A stretch of DNA of 24,602 nt from contig PXRQ01000056.1 of NCBI GenBank assembly GCA_003022005.1, forward strand, positions 1 through 24,602, in the 5' to 3' direction. The stretch's first letter is position 1. Each line of letters opens with the position of its first letter. Under the pieces are notes generated by a model that had not been told where the DNA came from, searched no databases, and worked only from the letters and a program-made list of their open reading frames with translations. This DNA is from Halobacteriales archaeon QS_5_70_15. GTDB taxonomy: Archaea > Halobacteriota > Halobacteria > Halobacteriales > Haloarculaceae. The position numbers and the translations under genes were made by a program. Below are positions 7,833 through 15,483 of the stretch, piece by piece.

Positions 7833-7921
7833 CGGGCGCCAGTTCGGCGCGGAGGTTGAAAGCCCTGTGGTTCGGCCCCCCGGCGAGGGCGTGGACACTC
7901 GATCCGGTCGGGCGTTCCGAT

Positions 7922-7961
7922 AGGTTTGAGAGGGGAGACACCGACGGACACGGTAGTACCG
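7922..7961 (+). promoter_or_regulatory. Probable promoter region of the MATE gene with an 11-bp palindrome
   Basis: A weak AT-rich box (TAGGTTTGAG, 7921-7930) lies about 31-40 nt before the GTG at 7961. Immediately before and overlapping the first base of the start codon is CGGTAGTACCG (7951-7961), a perfect palindrome around a central G, which could be a regulator site. Confidence 0.25.
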
Positions 7962-9385
7962 TGCTCGAACTGGACGGCGACGAGATAACCGAGGGGAGAC
8001 TGCTCAGGGTGCTGCTCGTCCTGGCGCTCCCGCTCCTCGTCCAGAACTTCGTGCAGGTCGCCAACCAGGTGGTCGACCTGTTCTTCCTCGGCCGGCTCTC
8101 GGAGGCGGCGGTGGCCGGGGGGGCCCTCGCGTCCCCCGCGGTCGTGCTGCTGTTCGCGCTGTCGGTGTACACCCCGTTCGTGGGGACGCAGGTGCTCGTC
8201 TCGCAGCGCGTCGGCGCCGACGACGGCTCGGGCGCCGTCTCGGCGCTGGGTGCCGGCCTGCTCGTGGCCGCCGTCGGCGGGGTGCTCCTGGGCGCGCTCG
8301 CGTTCCTCGCGGCACCGCGGCTGACCGACCTCCTCGTCGCGGTCCAGCCCACGACCGGGGAAACCACATCCGTCCGGGAGTTCGCCGTCGACTACCTCCG
8401 GGTGGTCGCCGCGGGCCTCGTCGCGGTGACCCTCGCCGACACCGTCGAGGCGGCGTTCATCGGGTGGGGCGACTCACGGGCGGCGCTCTACATCAACCTC
8501 GTCACCGTCGGCGTGAACGTCGCGCTCGATCCGCCGCTCATCTTCGGCATGGGCCCGTTCCCACGGCTCGAGGTCGCCGGCGCCGGCGTCGCGCTCGTCG
8601 CCGGCTCCGTCGCCGGGATGGCGACCGGCGCCGTGCTCGCCTCGACCGGCCGTGTCGAGGGCTACCGCCTCGGCGAGGCCGTCCGCTCGGCCGTCTCGGT
8701 CGACCGCGAGGAGGTCGACCAGGTCCTCGACATCGGGACCCCGACCGCCGCCCAGCAGGCCACCAGACAGGTCGTCAACGTGCTGATGGTGGTGGTCGTC
8801 TTCGCGGCGGGCGGGGCCGCCGGCCTGGCCGCGTACCTCGTCGGCGCCCGGGTCGCGGCCGTCTCGTTCGTCCCCGCGACGGGGCTCCAGCAGGCGGCCC
8901 AGTCCGTCGTCGGACAGAACCTCGGCGCCGGGGGCGCCGAGCGCGCCCGCCGGGCGACCTGGCTCGGCACCGCCGTCGCCGTCCTCGGACTCGCCGTCAT
9001 CGGCGCGATCCAGTGGGTCCTCGCCCCGGACGTCGTCGGCCTCCTCGTCCCCGAACTCGACGGTCGCGGGGGGGAGTTCTCCGTCGCCTACCTCCGCATC
9101 CTCGCGTACGGCTACCCCGCCATCGGGGCCGCGTACCTCCTCGAGGGCGGGTTCAACGGTGCCCGTCGCACCCGGACGAGCCTCGCCGCCACCCTGCTCC
9201 AGTTCTGGGGCGTCCGGCTCCCGGTGGCCGGCGCCGGGGCGTTCCTGCTCGGGTGGGGCGTCGAGGCGGTGTTCTGGGCGGTCACGGTCTCGAACGTCCT
9301 CGTGGCCGTCGGTCTCGCCGCCTACTACCGCCACGCCGTCGCGGACGGGATGCTCGCACGGGCGGCGAGCGAGGCCCCCGACTGA
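7961..9385 (+). CDS. MATE family multidrug/metabolite efflux transporter
   Basis: An integral membrane antiporter of the MATE/NorM/DinF type that probably exports organic cations using an ion gradient. The GTG at 7961 (VLELDGDEITEGRLLRVLL) gives 474 aa, a normal length with about twelve hydrophobic segments. Family features include the first helix LPLLVQNFVQVANQVVDLFF, the loop with VSQRVGADDGSG, and the second-half repeat beginning DIGTPTAAQQATRQVVNVLM with VGQNLGAG. The frame is open upstream to 7856, but those residues are polar and not MATE-like. No partner regulator is adjacent. The substrate is unknown. Confidence 0.88.
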   Translation: MLELDGDEITEGRLLRVLLVLALPLLVQNFVQVANQVVDLFFLGRLSEAAVAGGALASPAVVLLFALSVYTPFVGTQVLVSQRVGADDGSGAVSALGAGLLVAAVGGVLLGALAFLAAPRLTDLLVAVQPTTGETTSVREFAVDYLRVVAAGLVAVTLADTVEAAFIGWGDSRAALYINLVTVGVNVALDPPLIFGMGPFPRLEVAGAGVALVAGSVAGMATGAVLASTGRVEGYRLGEAVRSAVSVDREEVDQVLDIGTPTAAQQATRQVVNVLMVVVVFAAGGAAGLAAYLVGARVAAVSFVPATGLQQAAQSVVGQNLGAGGAERARRATWLGTAVAVLGLAVIGAIQWVLAPDVVGLLVPELDGRGGEFSVAYLRILAYGYPAIGAAYLLEGGFNGARRTRTSLAATLLQFWGVRLPVAGAGAFLLGWGVEAVFWAVTVSNVLVAVGLAAYYRHAVADGMLARAASEAPD

Positions 9386-9394
9386 CCCCGAGCC

Positions 9395-9448
9395 GCTCGA
9401 CCGGATCTCGAGCGGTTCGCCGTACGCCTCGAGGGCTGCTGCGCGCAT
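9395..9448 (-). pseudogene. N-terminal remnant of a zinc-type alcohol dehydrogenase
   Basis: The ATG at 9448 (minus strand) reads MRAAALEAYGEPLEIRS, which closely resembles the first strand of MDR-type zinc alcohol dehydrogenases (MRAAVLE-YGEPL). It then runs out of similarity and into the antisense of the MATE gene's 3' end. About 17 codons remain of an enzyme normally near 340 residues. The match is short and comes from family knowledge only, so it is tentative. It fits the pattern of deletion scars elsewhere in this window. Confidence 0.5.
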
Positions 9449-9568
9449 CGCGCCCCGTTCCGTGCCGCGGCGTCGTAGAGCCCGTGCGGTTCGAGTTCCG
9501 GTGCCCGCCCCGTCGGCACGGTCGGACGTTCCCGTCCCGGCCCCCGCACCCACCCGTCCGCCGGATGG

Positions 9569-9580
9569 GAAACGGTTTTG
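9569..9580 (+). promoter_or_regulatory. TATA-like box of the Ski2-like helicase gene
   Basis: GAAACGGTTTTG, 24-35 nt before the GTG at 9604. The spacing supports that GTG as the start of a leaderless transcript, and argues against the in-frame ATG at 9565, which lies just upstream of or within the promoter box. Confidence 0.5.
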
Positions 9581-9603
9581 CCCGTCGCCTCCCCCGACCC
9601 GGT

Positions 9604-11991
9604 GTGGCCGCAGAGGGGAAGACCGTCGCCGACGTGGTCCCGTCGTTCGCCGAGGCCTTCCCGTTCGAGTCGTTCAACCGGATGCAGGAGGCCGCGCTCC
9701 CGGCGGTACTGGAGCACGAGGACAACGTCGTCGTGAGCGCGCCGACCGCCTCCGGGAAGACCGCGCTCGCGGAACTCGCCATCTGTCGCACCCTCGACGC
9801 GGGCGGGACTGCACTCTTCATCGCGCCGCTCCGCGCGCTCACCAACGAGAAGGAGGCCGAGTGGGCCCGCTTCGAGGAGCTCGGCTACTCGGTGTACGTC
9901 GTCACCGGCGAGCGGGACCTAAACCCCCGGCGCGCGGCGCGGGCGGACATCCTCGTGATGACCCCCGAGAAGGCCGATTCGGCCACCCGCAAGCACGATA
10001 CCCCCCGCTACGAGTTCGTGACCGACGTCGACCTCTGTGTCATCGACGAGGTCCACCTCCTCGACTCCGACCGGCGGGGAGCGGTCCTGGAGGTGACGAT
10101 CTCGCGGCTCCGCCGGCTCTGTGACCCCCGCGTGGTGGCGCTGTCGGCGACCATGCCCAACGTCGAGGACGTCGCCCGGTGGCTCGACGCCCCCGAGGAG
10201 TGCACGTTCCGGTTCGGCGACGCCTACCGGCCGGTGCCGCTACACGCCAGCGTCGAGACGTACGCCCACGGCGAGAACGCCTTCGCCGACAAGTACCGCC
10301 GGCTCTACCGCGCGCTCGACCTGGCAGGCCCCCACGTCGAGGACGGCGGCCAGGCGCTCGTGTTCGTCTCCTCGCGGGGGGACACCGTCAGGGCGGCCGA
10401 GAAGGCCCGTGACGTCGTCGCCGAGCGCGACATCGAGACGGGTGCCCGCGGCGACTACGACTGGCACGCCGAGGCCCGCGAACTCGACGACGACACGCTC
10501 GCGAACGCCGTCGTCGACGGGATCGGCTTCCACCACGCCGGGCTCTCCCGCGAGGACAAGAACCGCGTCGAGGAGTGGTTCAAGCGGGGGAAGATCTCGA
10601 TCCTGTTCTCGACCTCGACGCTCGCCTGGGGCGTGAACCTCCCGGCCCGGTGTGTCGTCATCCGGGACACGAAGCTCCACGACCCGCTCGAGGGCGAGGT
10701 GGACATGAGCCCCCTCGACGTCCTCCAGATGCTCGGGCGGGCCGGCCGGCCGGGCTACGACGACGCGGGCTACGCCTACGTGATCACCGACGGCGCGGAG
10801 GCCGGGAAGTACCGGGAGCTCCTCCGCGACGGCAAGGAGATCGAGTCCCGGCTGGCGGAGGAGCTGGACGCCCACCTCAACGCCGAGGTCGCCCTCGGGA
10901 CGATACGGGACCTCGACGACGTGATGGACTGGCTCGAGACGACGTTCTACTATTTCCGCGCGCAGTCCGCGCCGGAGGCGTACCGGTCCGAGGACCGCCT
11001 CCGCGAGCGGGTCCGCGAGACCCTCGGGGGACTGGTCGACGACGGCTTCGTCGAGACCGACGAGGAACTCGGCCTCGAACCCACCGCACTGGGCCGACTC
11101 GCCTCGAAGTTCTACATGCGGCTCGACACCGCCCGGTCGTTCGCCGCGCTCGCCCGGAGCGACGGCATCGACGAGGCGAGCGTCCTGGGGACGGTCGCCG
11201 AGGCGGGGGAGTTCGACTCCGTCTCCGCCCGCCGGGACGAGCGCGAGGCGGTCCGGGCGGTGCTCGGCGGCGGGCGGGAGGGTGCCGACGGTACCGCCTC
11301 CGGTGCGGACCTCGACCCGGGCAACCGGAAGGTGCTCGCCATCCTCCGGGCGTCGATGGACGGCACGACCCCCTCGGAGCTACGGAGCGACGCGTGGGTC
11401 ATCCGGCAGAACGCGCTCCGACTACTGGGGGCACTCCGGGCGTTCTGCTCGGAGTTCGCGGACCCGTCGGCGGCGAACCTCGTCCGCCGGGTGTCCGCGC
11501 GCGTCGAACACGGCGTCTCGGCGGCGGCCGTCGGCCTGACGGCCGTCGACGGCGTCGGCGCCGGGCGCGCTCAGAAGCTCGCGAGCGAGGGGATCACCAC
11601 CCCGGAGGACGTCAGGCGGGCCGGCGTCGAGGGGCTGGTCGCGGCCGGCCTCTCGGAGGGCGTCGCCGAGCGCGTCCTCGAGAACGCCCGGTCGCTCCCC
11701 GCCCTCGTCGTCGAGTGGGGCCCGTTCCCCGAGACCGTCGCCCGCGGCGAGAACGAGATGTGCGAGGTGACGGTGCGCAACGCCGGGGACGGCGGCGCTC
11801 ACGCGGGCGTCCGCGCGACGGTCAACGACGTGGAGATGACCGCGACGACCGCCTACCTCGGCGAGACGGCCGTCCCCATGGGCGTGTTCGGCGCCGACCA
11901 CGACGAGCTCACGTACGCCGTCGAGGTGACGTTCCCCGACCTCCCGCTCCCGCCGGTCCGCGAGGAGCGGACCGTCCGGGTGATCGGCTGA
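9604..11991 (+). CDS. Ski2/Hel308-like superfamily 2 helicase with C-terminal Ig-like domain
   Basis: An ATP-dependent nucleic-acid helicase of 795 aa from the GTG at 9604. Motif I is APTASGKT (46-53), the DEVH box is at 148-151, and motif III SAT is at 181-183. Motif VI QMLGRAGRPG lies at 375-384. A winged-helix and ratchet region follows. Helix-hairpin-helix sequence (VDGVGAGRAQKLASEGITTPEDV) lies at about 648-670. The last 90 residues, from about WGPFPETVARGENEMCEV, alternate hydrophobic and polar residues like an Ig/FN3 beta-sandwich. Helicase-winged helix-Sec63-like-HhH-FN3 is the order seen in Brr2/ASCC3-type helicases, whereas classical Hel308 ends at the HhH. A role in DNA repair/fork restart or RNA handling is likely; which one cannot be read from the sequence. 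No operon partner is evident. Confidence 0.88.
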   Translation: MAAEGKTVADVVPSFAEAFPFESFNRMQEAALPAVLEHEDNVVVSAPTASGKTALAELAICRTLDAGGTALFIAPLRALTNEKEAEWARFEELGYSVYVVTGERDLNPRRAARADILVMTPEKADSATRKHDTPRYEFVTDVDLCVIDEVHLLDSDRRGAVLEVTISRLRRLCDPRVVALSATMPNVEDVARWLDAPEECTFRFGDAYRPVPLHASVETYAHGENAFADKYRRLYRALDLAGPHVEDGGQALVFVSSRGDTVRAAEKARDVVAERDIETGARGDYDWHAEARELDDDTLANAVVDGIGFHHAGLSREDKNRVEEWFKRGKISILFSTSTLAWGVNLPARCVVIRDTKLHDPLEGEVDMSPLDVLQMLGRAGRPGYDDAGYAYVITDGAEAGKYRELLRDGKEIESRLAEELDAHLNAEVALGTIRDLDDVMDWLETTFYYFRAQSAPEAYRSEDRLRERVRETLGGLVDDGFVETDEELGLEPTALGRLASKFYMRLDTARSFAALARSDGIDEASVLGTVAEAGEFDSVSARRDEREAVRAVLGGGREGADGTASGADLDPGNRKVLAILRASMDGTTPSELRSDAWVIRQNALRLLGALRAFCSEFADPSAANLVRRVSARVEHGVSAAAVGLTAVDGVGAGRAQKLASEGITTPEDVRRAGVEGLVAAGLSEGVAERVLENARSLPALVVEWGPFPETVARGENEMCEVTVRNAGDGGAHAGVRATVNDVEMTATTAYLGETAVPMGVFGADHDELTYAVEVTFPDLPLPPVREERTVRVIG

Positions 11992-12095
11992 CCGCGACCG
12001 GCGCACCGGAGAGGACACCGCGAGTCCCGTCCGTACACCGGACCCCTACCCTACCGGCAGACGGGGGTATCTCCTCGGAACGCCTAGTACGTCCC

Positions 12096-12812
12096 ATGCG
12101 GGACGAGAAGCCCGGAGCGGACGGGACGGCGGACCGGAACGCAACGGCGGACCGGAACGCAACGGCGGACCGGGGACGGAGACGGGCTTCGTCGAGACGA
12201 ACGGCGTCGAGACGTACTACGAGCGCCGGGGCGAGGGCCCCTCGGTGGTGTTCGTCCACGGGACGCTGATGAGCACGACGGCGTGGGACCCGCAGGTCGA
12301 GGCGCTGTCCGAGGACTACACCACCGTGGCCTACGACGTCCGGAAACCGGTGCTGGTCGGGCTCTCCGGGGCGGCTGCTCTTCGCCAACCTCCGGGTCTT
12401 CGGCCGGCTGGACCGCCTCGTCCGGTACGCGACGCTGAACCGGCTCCAGCTGCGGGTCGCCAACCGCCTCGCGCCGGGGGCGGGCGGCGACGAGGGCACG
12501 ACTCAGCGGCTCATCGAGGAGGCGCCCACCATCCCCCACCGGAAGTTCGTGAAGATCACCGGCGCGATGGCGGCGTTCCCGTCGAGCGGTTTCGACGGCG
12601 CGGCGACAACCGCCCCGGCGCCGGTGCTGTACGGCGAGCACACGCCCGCCACCCTCCGGGCGATGCACGCCCGGGTGCCCGAGGGGCTCCCGAACGCCGA
12701 CGTCGAGGTGCAGGTCGTCCCGGACGCGGGCCACGCCTCCAACGTCGACAACCCCGAGTTCGTCACGGAGGCGGTCCGGGGGTTCCTCGACCGGGTCCAC
12801 GAGGGACGAAGC
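12096..12812 (+). pseudogene. Alpha/beta-hydrolase gene, multiply disrupted
   Basis: Hydrolase sequence is spread over three frames. The ATG at 12096 opens MRDEKPGADGTADRNATADR, then an 18-bp tandem repeat (12126-12173) after which the homologous frame differs. GFVETNGVETYYERRGEGPS then leads to VVFVHGTLMSTTAWDPQVEA, the oxyanion-side strand, in frame 2. After VAYDVR the text jumps to KPVLVGLSG, the nucleophile elbow, without the usual 35 or so residues (GHG.S...DL..LL). It then shifts frame to LLFANLRVFGRLDRLVRYA. The C-terminal part includes APVLYGEHTP and VVPDAGHASNVDNPEFV, with the catalytic His in GH. The expected stop is absent because the repeat element at 12815-12899 begins there. At least three lesions mean no functional hydrolase is encoded in this sequence. 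Confidence 0.8.
12126..12173 (+). repeat. 18-bp tandem repeat (2.7 copies) at the 5' end of the hydrolase pseudogene
   Basis: The unit ACGGCGGACCGGAACGCA occurs at 12126-12143 and 12144-12161, followed by a partial third copy. It encodes TADRNA repeats in the frame of the ATG at 12096. The unit length keeps frame, but the sequence after it does not continue in the same frame as the hydrolase. Confidence 0.85.
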
Positions 12813-12814
12813 GA

Positions 12815-12899
12815 CCCGATCGTGGGTGACGCTCTACAGCTACCGGCGAGTGCACGAACGTGCCGGTCGTCGCCGGTGAAAGGACCGCGCACGACCGTA
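12815..12899 (+). repeat. Diverged copy of the short palindromic element (85 bp)
   Basis: The right half matches the 80-bp element at 14833-14912: both have TACCGGCGA, then about 40 bases of looser match, and end with CGCACGACCGTA. The left end, CCCGATCGTGGGTGACG, matches 13 of 17 bases of TACGGTCGTGCGTGACG. It contains nested hairpins: ACCGGCGA/TCGCCGGT (12842-12849 with 12870-12877), and GCACG-AA-CGTGC (12852-12863) inside it. No clear target duplication remains. It sits between the hydrolase pseudogene and pheA and replaces the hydrolase stop. A structured RNA or operator is an alternative reading. Confidence 0.6.
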
Positions 12900-12922
12900 G
12901 GAGTCGTCCACCGACCCCGACG

Positions 12923-12934
12923 CCCTTTTGAGAG
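12923..12934 (+). promoter_or_regulatory. TATA-like box of the second pheA
   Basis: CCCTTTTGAGAG, 21-32 nt before the ATG at 12955, in GC-rich surroundings. It supports a leaderless start at 12955. Confidence 0.5.
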
Positions 12935-12954
12935 CCCGCGGGGTATCCGCGCCC

Positions 12955-13761
12955 ATGCGAGCACTCACGCTGGGACCCGAGGGCACCTACTCCCACCGGG
13001 CCGCCCGGGCGGTGGCCGACGAGATCGACTTCACCGAGTCGGTCACGAGCATCGTCGAGGGGGTCGCCTCCGGCGAGTACGACCGCGGCGTCGTCCCCAT
13101 CGAGAACAGCATCGAGGGGAGCGTCACGGAGTCGCTGGACGCGCTGGCCGAGCGGAACGTCGCCGTCGTCCGGGAGATCGTCACCCCCATCCGGCACGCG
13201 CTCCTCGCGCAGGCTGGCGAGTTCGAGGTCGTCGCGAGCCACCCGCAGGCGCTGGCCCAGTGCCGGGCGTACCTCGAACGGGAGTCCCCCTCCGTGGAGA
13301 CCGAGGCGGTGGCCTCCACCGCCCGCGGGGTCGAGCGCGCCCGCGAGGACCCGAGCGTGGCCGCCATCGGCCACCCGGACAACGCCGGCGGTGACCTCCG
13401 CGTGCTCGCCGAGGACATCCAGGACCGCACCTCGAACGCCACACGGTTCGTCGTCCTCGCCCCCGAGTCCGAGAAGAGCGAGGCCGGCGGGAAGACCTCG
13501 CTCGTCGTCTACCCGAACACGAACTACCCCGGACTGCTGCTGGAGATGCTCGAGCCGTTCGCCGAGCGCGACATCAACCTCACCCGAGTCGAGTCCCGTC
13601 CGTCCGGCGAGCGCCTCGGGGACTACGTCTTCCACTTCGACTTCGCGGCCGGCCTCTACGAGGACCGCTCGCAGGCCGCCATCGACGAGATCCGCGACAT
13701 CGCGACGGAGGGGTGGGTCCGGGAACTCGGCTCCTACGACACGAAGCACGTTCTCTACTGA
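12955..13761 (+). CDS. pheA: Prephenate dehydratase, second copy (complete)
   Basis: Makes phenylpyruvate from prephenate for phenylalanine synthesis. It has 268 aa, the normal length for a monofunctional enzyme: catalytic domain from ALTLGPEGTYSHRAARA to SNATRFVVLAP (with TRF), then an ACT domain with TSLVVYPNTNYPGLLLEML and NLTRVESRPSGERLGDYVF. The C-terminus is TEGWVRELGSYDTKHVLY, ending in TGA at 13759-13761. The ATG at 12955 fits the promoter spacing. The protein aligns with the copy at 1-777 with conserved motifs throughout. This copy has no defect and is likely the functional one. The ACT domain implies allosteric control by phenylalanine. Confidence 0.97.
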   Translation: MRALTLGPEGTYSHRAARAVADEIDFTESVTSIVEGVASGEYDRGVVPIENSIEGSVTESLDALAERNVAVVREIVTPIRHALLAQAGEFEVVASHPQALAQCRAYLERESPSVETEAVASTARGVERAREDPSVAAIGHPDNAGGDLRVLAEDIQDRTSNATRFVVLAPESEKSEAGGKTSLVVYPNTNYPGLLLEMLEPFAERDINLTRVESRPSGERLGDYVFHFDFAAGLYEDRSQAAIDEIRDIATEGWVRELGSYDTKHVLY

Positions 13762-13854
13762 TCGGGACGTTCCGTGGCTCGCGCACCGCGTGGCGGGGGT
13801 CTGATCCTCGACGGTGGGGGAAGACACTCACTGACCCGGGAGCAACGACCCCGC

Positions 13855-14045
13855 GTGCCTGGATCCGCTTCGCAGCCGACAGCCCTCCGGTACGTCGGTG
13901 TGGCCGCCACCCTCGTCGCCGTCGTGGGATCGCTCGCCCTCGGATGGGAGGGGAGTTCGGCGGACCCCGCGACACGGTCCCGCTCGCGCTCGGGGCGGCC
14001 TGTGCGGCCGTCGCGGTCGGCTGGACGCTCTATCGACGGACGTAG
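13855..14045 (+). pseudogene. Small two-TM membrane protein with a one-base frameshift
   Basis: The GTG at 13855 reads PGSASQPTALRYVGVAATLV, then AVVGSLALGW, one hydrophobic helix. The frame then loses its protein-like character. In the -1 frame the text continues EFGGPRDTVPLALGAACAAV, then AVGWTLYRRT and TAG at 14043-14045, a second helix with a positive tail. The switch falls in the G-run of GGGAGGGGAGTT (about 13945-13957); one extra G would join both helices into a 63-aa protein. A homopolymer sequencing error is the simplest explanation. The function is unknown and I do not recognise a named family. Confidence 0.55.
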
Positions 14046-14201
14046 TCGAGCGAGGCGACGAACGCTCGGCGTCGTCCGTGAGCCCGGGTCCCGCGACACG
14101 AAACACGTCCGGGACCGGGAAGCTTCGAGGCGAACCGGCCCGACGGGTCGGTACTCCTCCGACCGCGGGAACTACTAACAGAGGGACGGGCACTCACGGC
14201 G

Positions 14202-15043
14202 ATGGACGCGACGAGGGGAGACGGGCCCGTGCCGGTGACGGTCGAGAACCCGGAGCACGTCGAGCAGCTGGTCCGGACCGCCGGGGACCTCGCGGACGGG
14301 ATCCTCTCGGCGATCGAGGGGACCGACCCGGCGGCGCTCGTCGTCGGCTGGCACGGCCGTTCCCGGCGGACCGACGCCCTGCTGGGGCCGACCGTCGACA
14401 GGCTGGTCAAGCGGGCGCGCTGTGACCTCTACATCGAGCGGATCGGCCGCGAGGCCGACGGCGTCGACTCCGTCCTGCTGCCGGTGGCGGACGGACCGCG
14501 CGTCCGGGTGGCGGCGACCGCCGCGCGGGCCATCGCCGAGCGCAACGGCGCCCGCGTCCACGTGCTCTCGGTCGAGACGCCCGGGTCGACGGCGGCGGGG
14601 ACGGGAACGGGGACCGGGGGATCGGAGTACGTCGCCGAGGCCCGCGGGCTGCTCGAGGCGGGCGCGGACGCCGCCGGGGTGAGCCAGGGCGGGACCGTAG
14701 AGGCCCGGACCGTGCCGGTGGAGACGGAGGTGGTCGAGGCCGAGGACGTGACGGACGCGCTCGTCACGGCGGCGGCCGATCACGACGTTCATGACGTGGT
14801 GGTGCTCGGCGCGACCCGGCAGGGCCCGCTCATACGGTCGTGCGTAACGATGTACCGGCGATCAGCCCGGACGGGGTCGGCGATCATCGGTAAAAGACTA
14901 CGCACGACCGTATCAGGCGACGGCTCGTCGGGTCGGTCCACAGGCGGGTCGTCGACCGGACGGACGCGACGGTTATCCTCGCGCGGGACGGGAGCGAGGT
15001 GGGGGGACTGCTCGGCCGGCTCGGGGGACTACTGCGACGGTGA
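14202..15043 (+). pseudogene. Tandem UspA-domain protein, internally deleted and interrupted by a palindromic element
   Basis: A universal-stress-type nucleotide-binding protein. The ATG at 14202 begins MDATRGDGPVPVTVENPEHV. The first Usp domain is only about 85 residues. It passes from AGDLADG directly to ILSAIEGTDPAALVVGWHGR, skipping the middle strands, while keeping GWHGRSRRTDALLGPTVDRL, the usual ATP-site motif. The second domain (SVLLPVADGPRVRVAA ... DVVVLGATRQGPL) is broken at 14830 by an 80-bp element plus a 3-bp duplication. Removing those 83 bases restores GPLRRRLVGSVHRRVVDRTD, then ATVILARDG and a TGA at 15041-15043. That stop overlaps the next gene's GTG (GTGA), which confirms the original end. 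In this sequence the interrupted frame runs on without a stop to 15665. HDV in DHDVHDVVV looks like a small duplication. Confidence 0.85.
14830..14915 (+). mobile_element. 80-bp palindromic MITE-like element with TCA target duplication
   Basis: The element spans 14833-14912. Its ends are perfect 14-bp inverted repeats, TACGGTCGTGCGTA and TACGCACGACCGTA. A second inner block at the same offset from each end (TACCGGCGATC; on the other strand TACCGATGATC) extends the imperfect palindrome to nearly the whole element. TCA flanks both sides (14830-14832 and 14913-14915). Excising 83 bp restores the usp frame, so insertion is directly supported. It has no coding capacity and would need a transposase from elsewhere. 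TCA fits the TNA targets with 3-bp duplications known from some IS5-family elements, but that link is only a guess. Confidence 0.82.
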
Positions 15044-15453
15044 CGGGATCCCCCGTCGCCGCGGCAGTCACCGGTCTCGGGTTCTGGGCGCTCGTCGTGC
15101 TGGCGACGCTCACCGGCCTCGTCACGGCGTGGGCGCTCGGTGCGAACAGCAACTCCCCGCCCTTCGCCCCCGCCATCGGCGCGAACGCCATCTCGACGAT
15201 GCGGGCCGCGTTCCTCGTCGGCATCCTCGCCGCGCTCGGCGCGCTCATGCAGGGCGGGAGCATCTCCGAGACGGTCGGCGCGGGGCTCATCGACGGGGTC
15301 GCCATCACGTCGCTGGCGGCGACGGCGGGCCCGCGCACCGCGACCGGGTTCATGGCGTTCGGCGTCTACACCGGCTACACCGGCTACCCCGTCCCGGCGG
15401 CCTTCGCCACCACCGGCGCGATGATCGGGGTCGGCCTCTCGCTCGGGGTGTAG
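15040..15453 (+). CDS. PiT-family inorganic phosphate transporter, C-terminally truncated (137 aa)
   Basis: The GTG at 15040 overlaps the original usp stop (GTGA), so the two were translationally coupled. The protein has hydrophobic helices and PiT features: WALGANSNSPPFAPAIGANA (the conserved GAN signature region), ISTMRAAFLVGILAALGALM, and FMAFGVYTGYTGYPVPAAFA followed by TTGAMIGVGLSLGV and TAG. Haloarchaeal relatives are close to 390 residues and continue SLGGDPA..., so about 250 residues and the second signature half are missing. TGYTGY comes from a perfect 9-bp tandem duplication (ACACCGGCT, about 15367-15384) that adds three residues in a helix. A transporter truncated this way is unlikely to work. 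An original Usp-PiT pair fits regulation of phosphate uptake. Confidence 0.75.
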   Translation: MTGSPVAAAVTGLGFWALVVLATLTGLVTAWALGANSNSPPFAPAIGANAISTMRAAFLVGILAALGALMQGGSISETVGAGLIDGVAITSLAATAGPRTATGFMAFGVYTGYTGYPVPAAFATTGAMIGVGLSLGV

Positions 15454-15483
15454 GCCGGAACCGCCGACAGGGACCGGATCGGT

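Noticed and set aside
8464..9603. Extension of the helicase frame upstream to 8464
   Set aside because: It overlaps the MATE gene, is Arg/Pro-rich, and the promoter box at 9569-9580 sets the start near 9604.
14833..14912. Reading the usp insert as extra coding sequence of a longer 487-residue protein
   Set aside because: The interrupted frame after the insert is compositionally a shadow and overlaps pit in another frame. Excising the insert restores a family-like C-terminus and a coupled stop.
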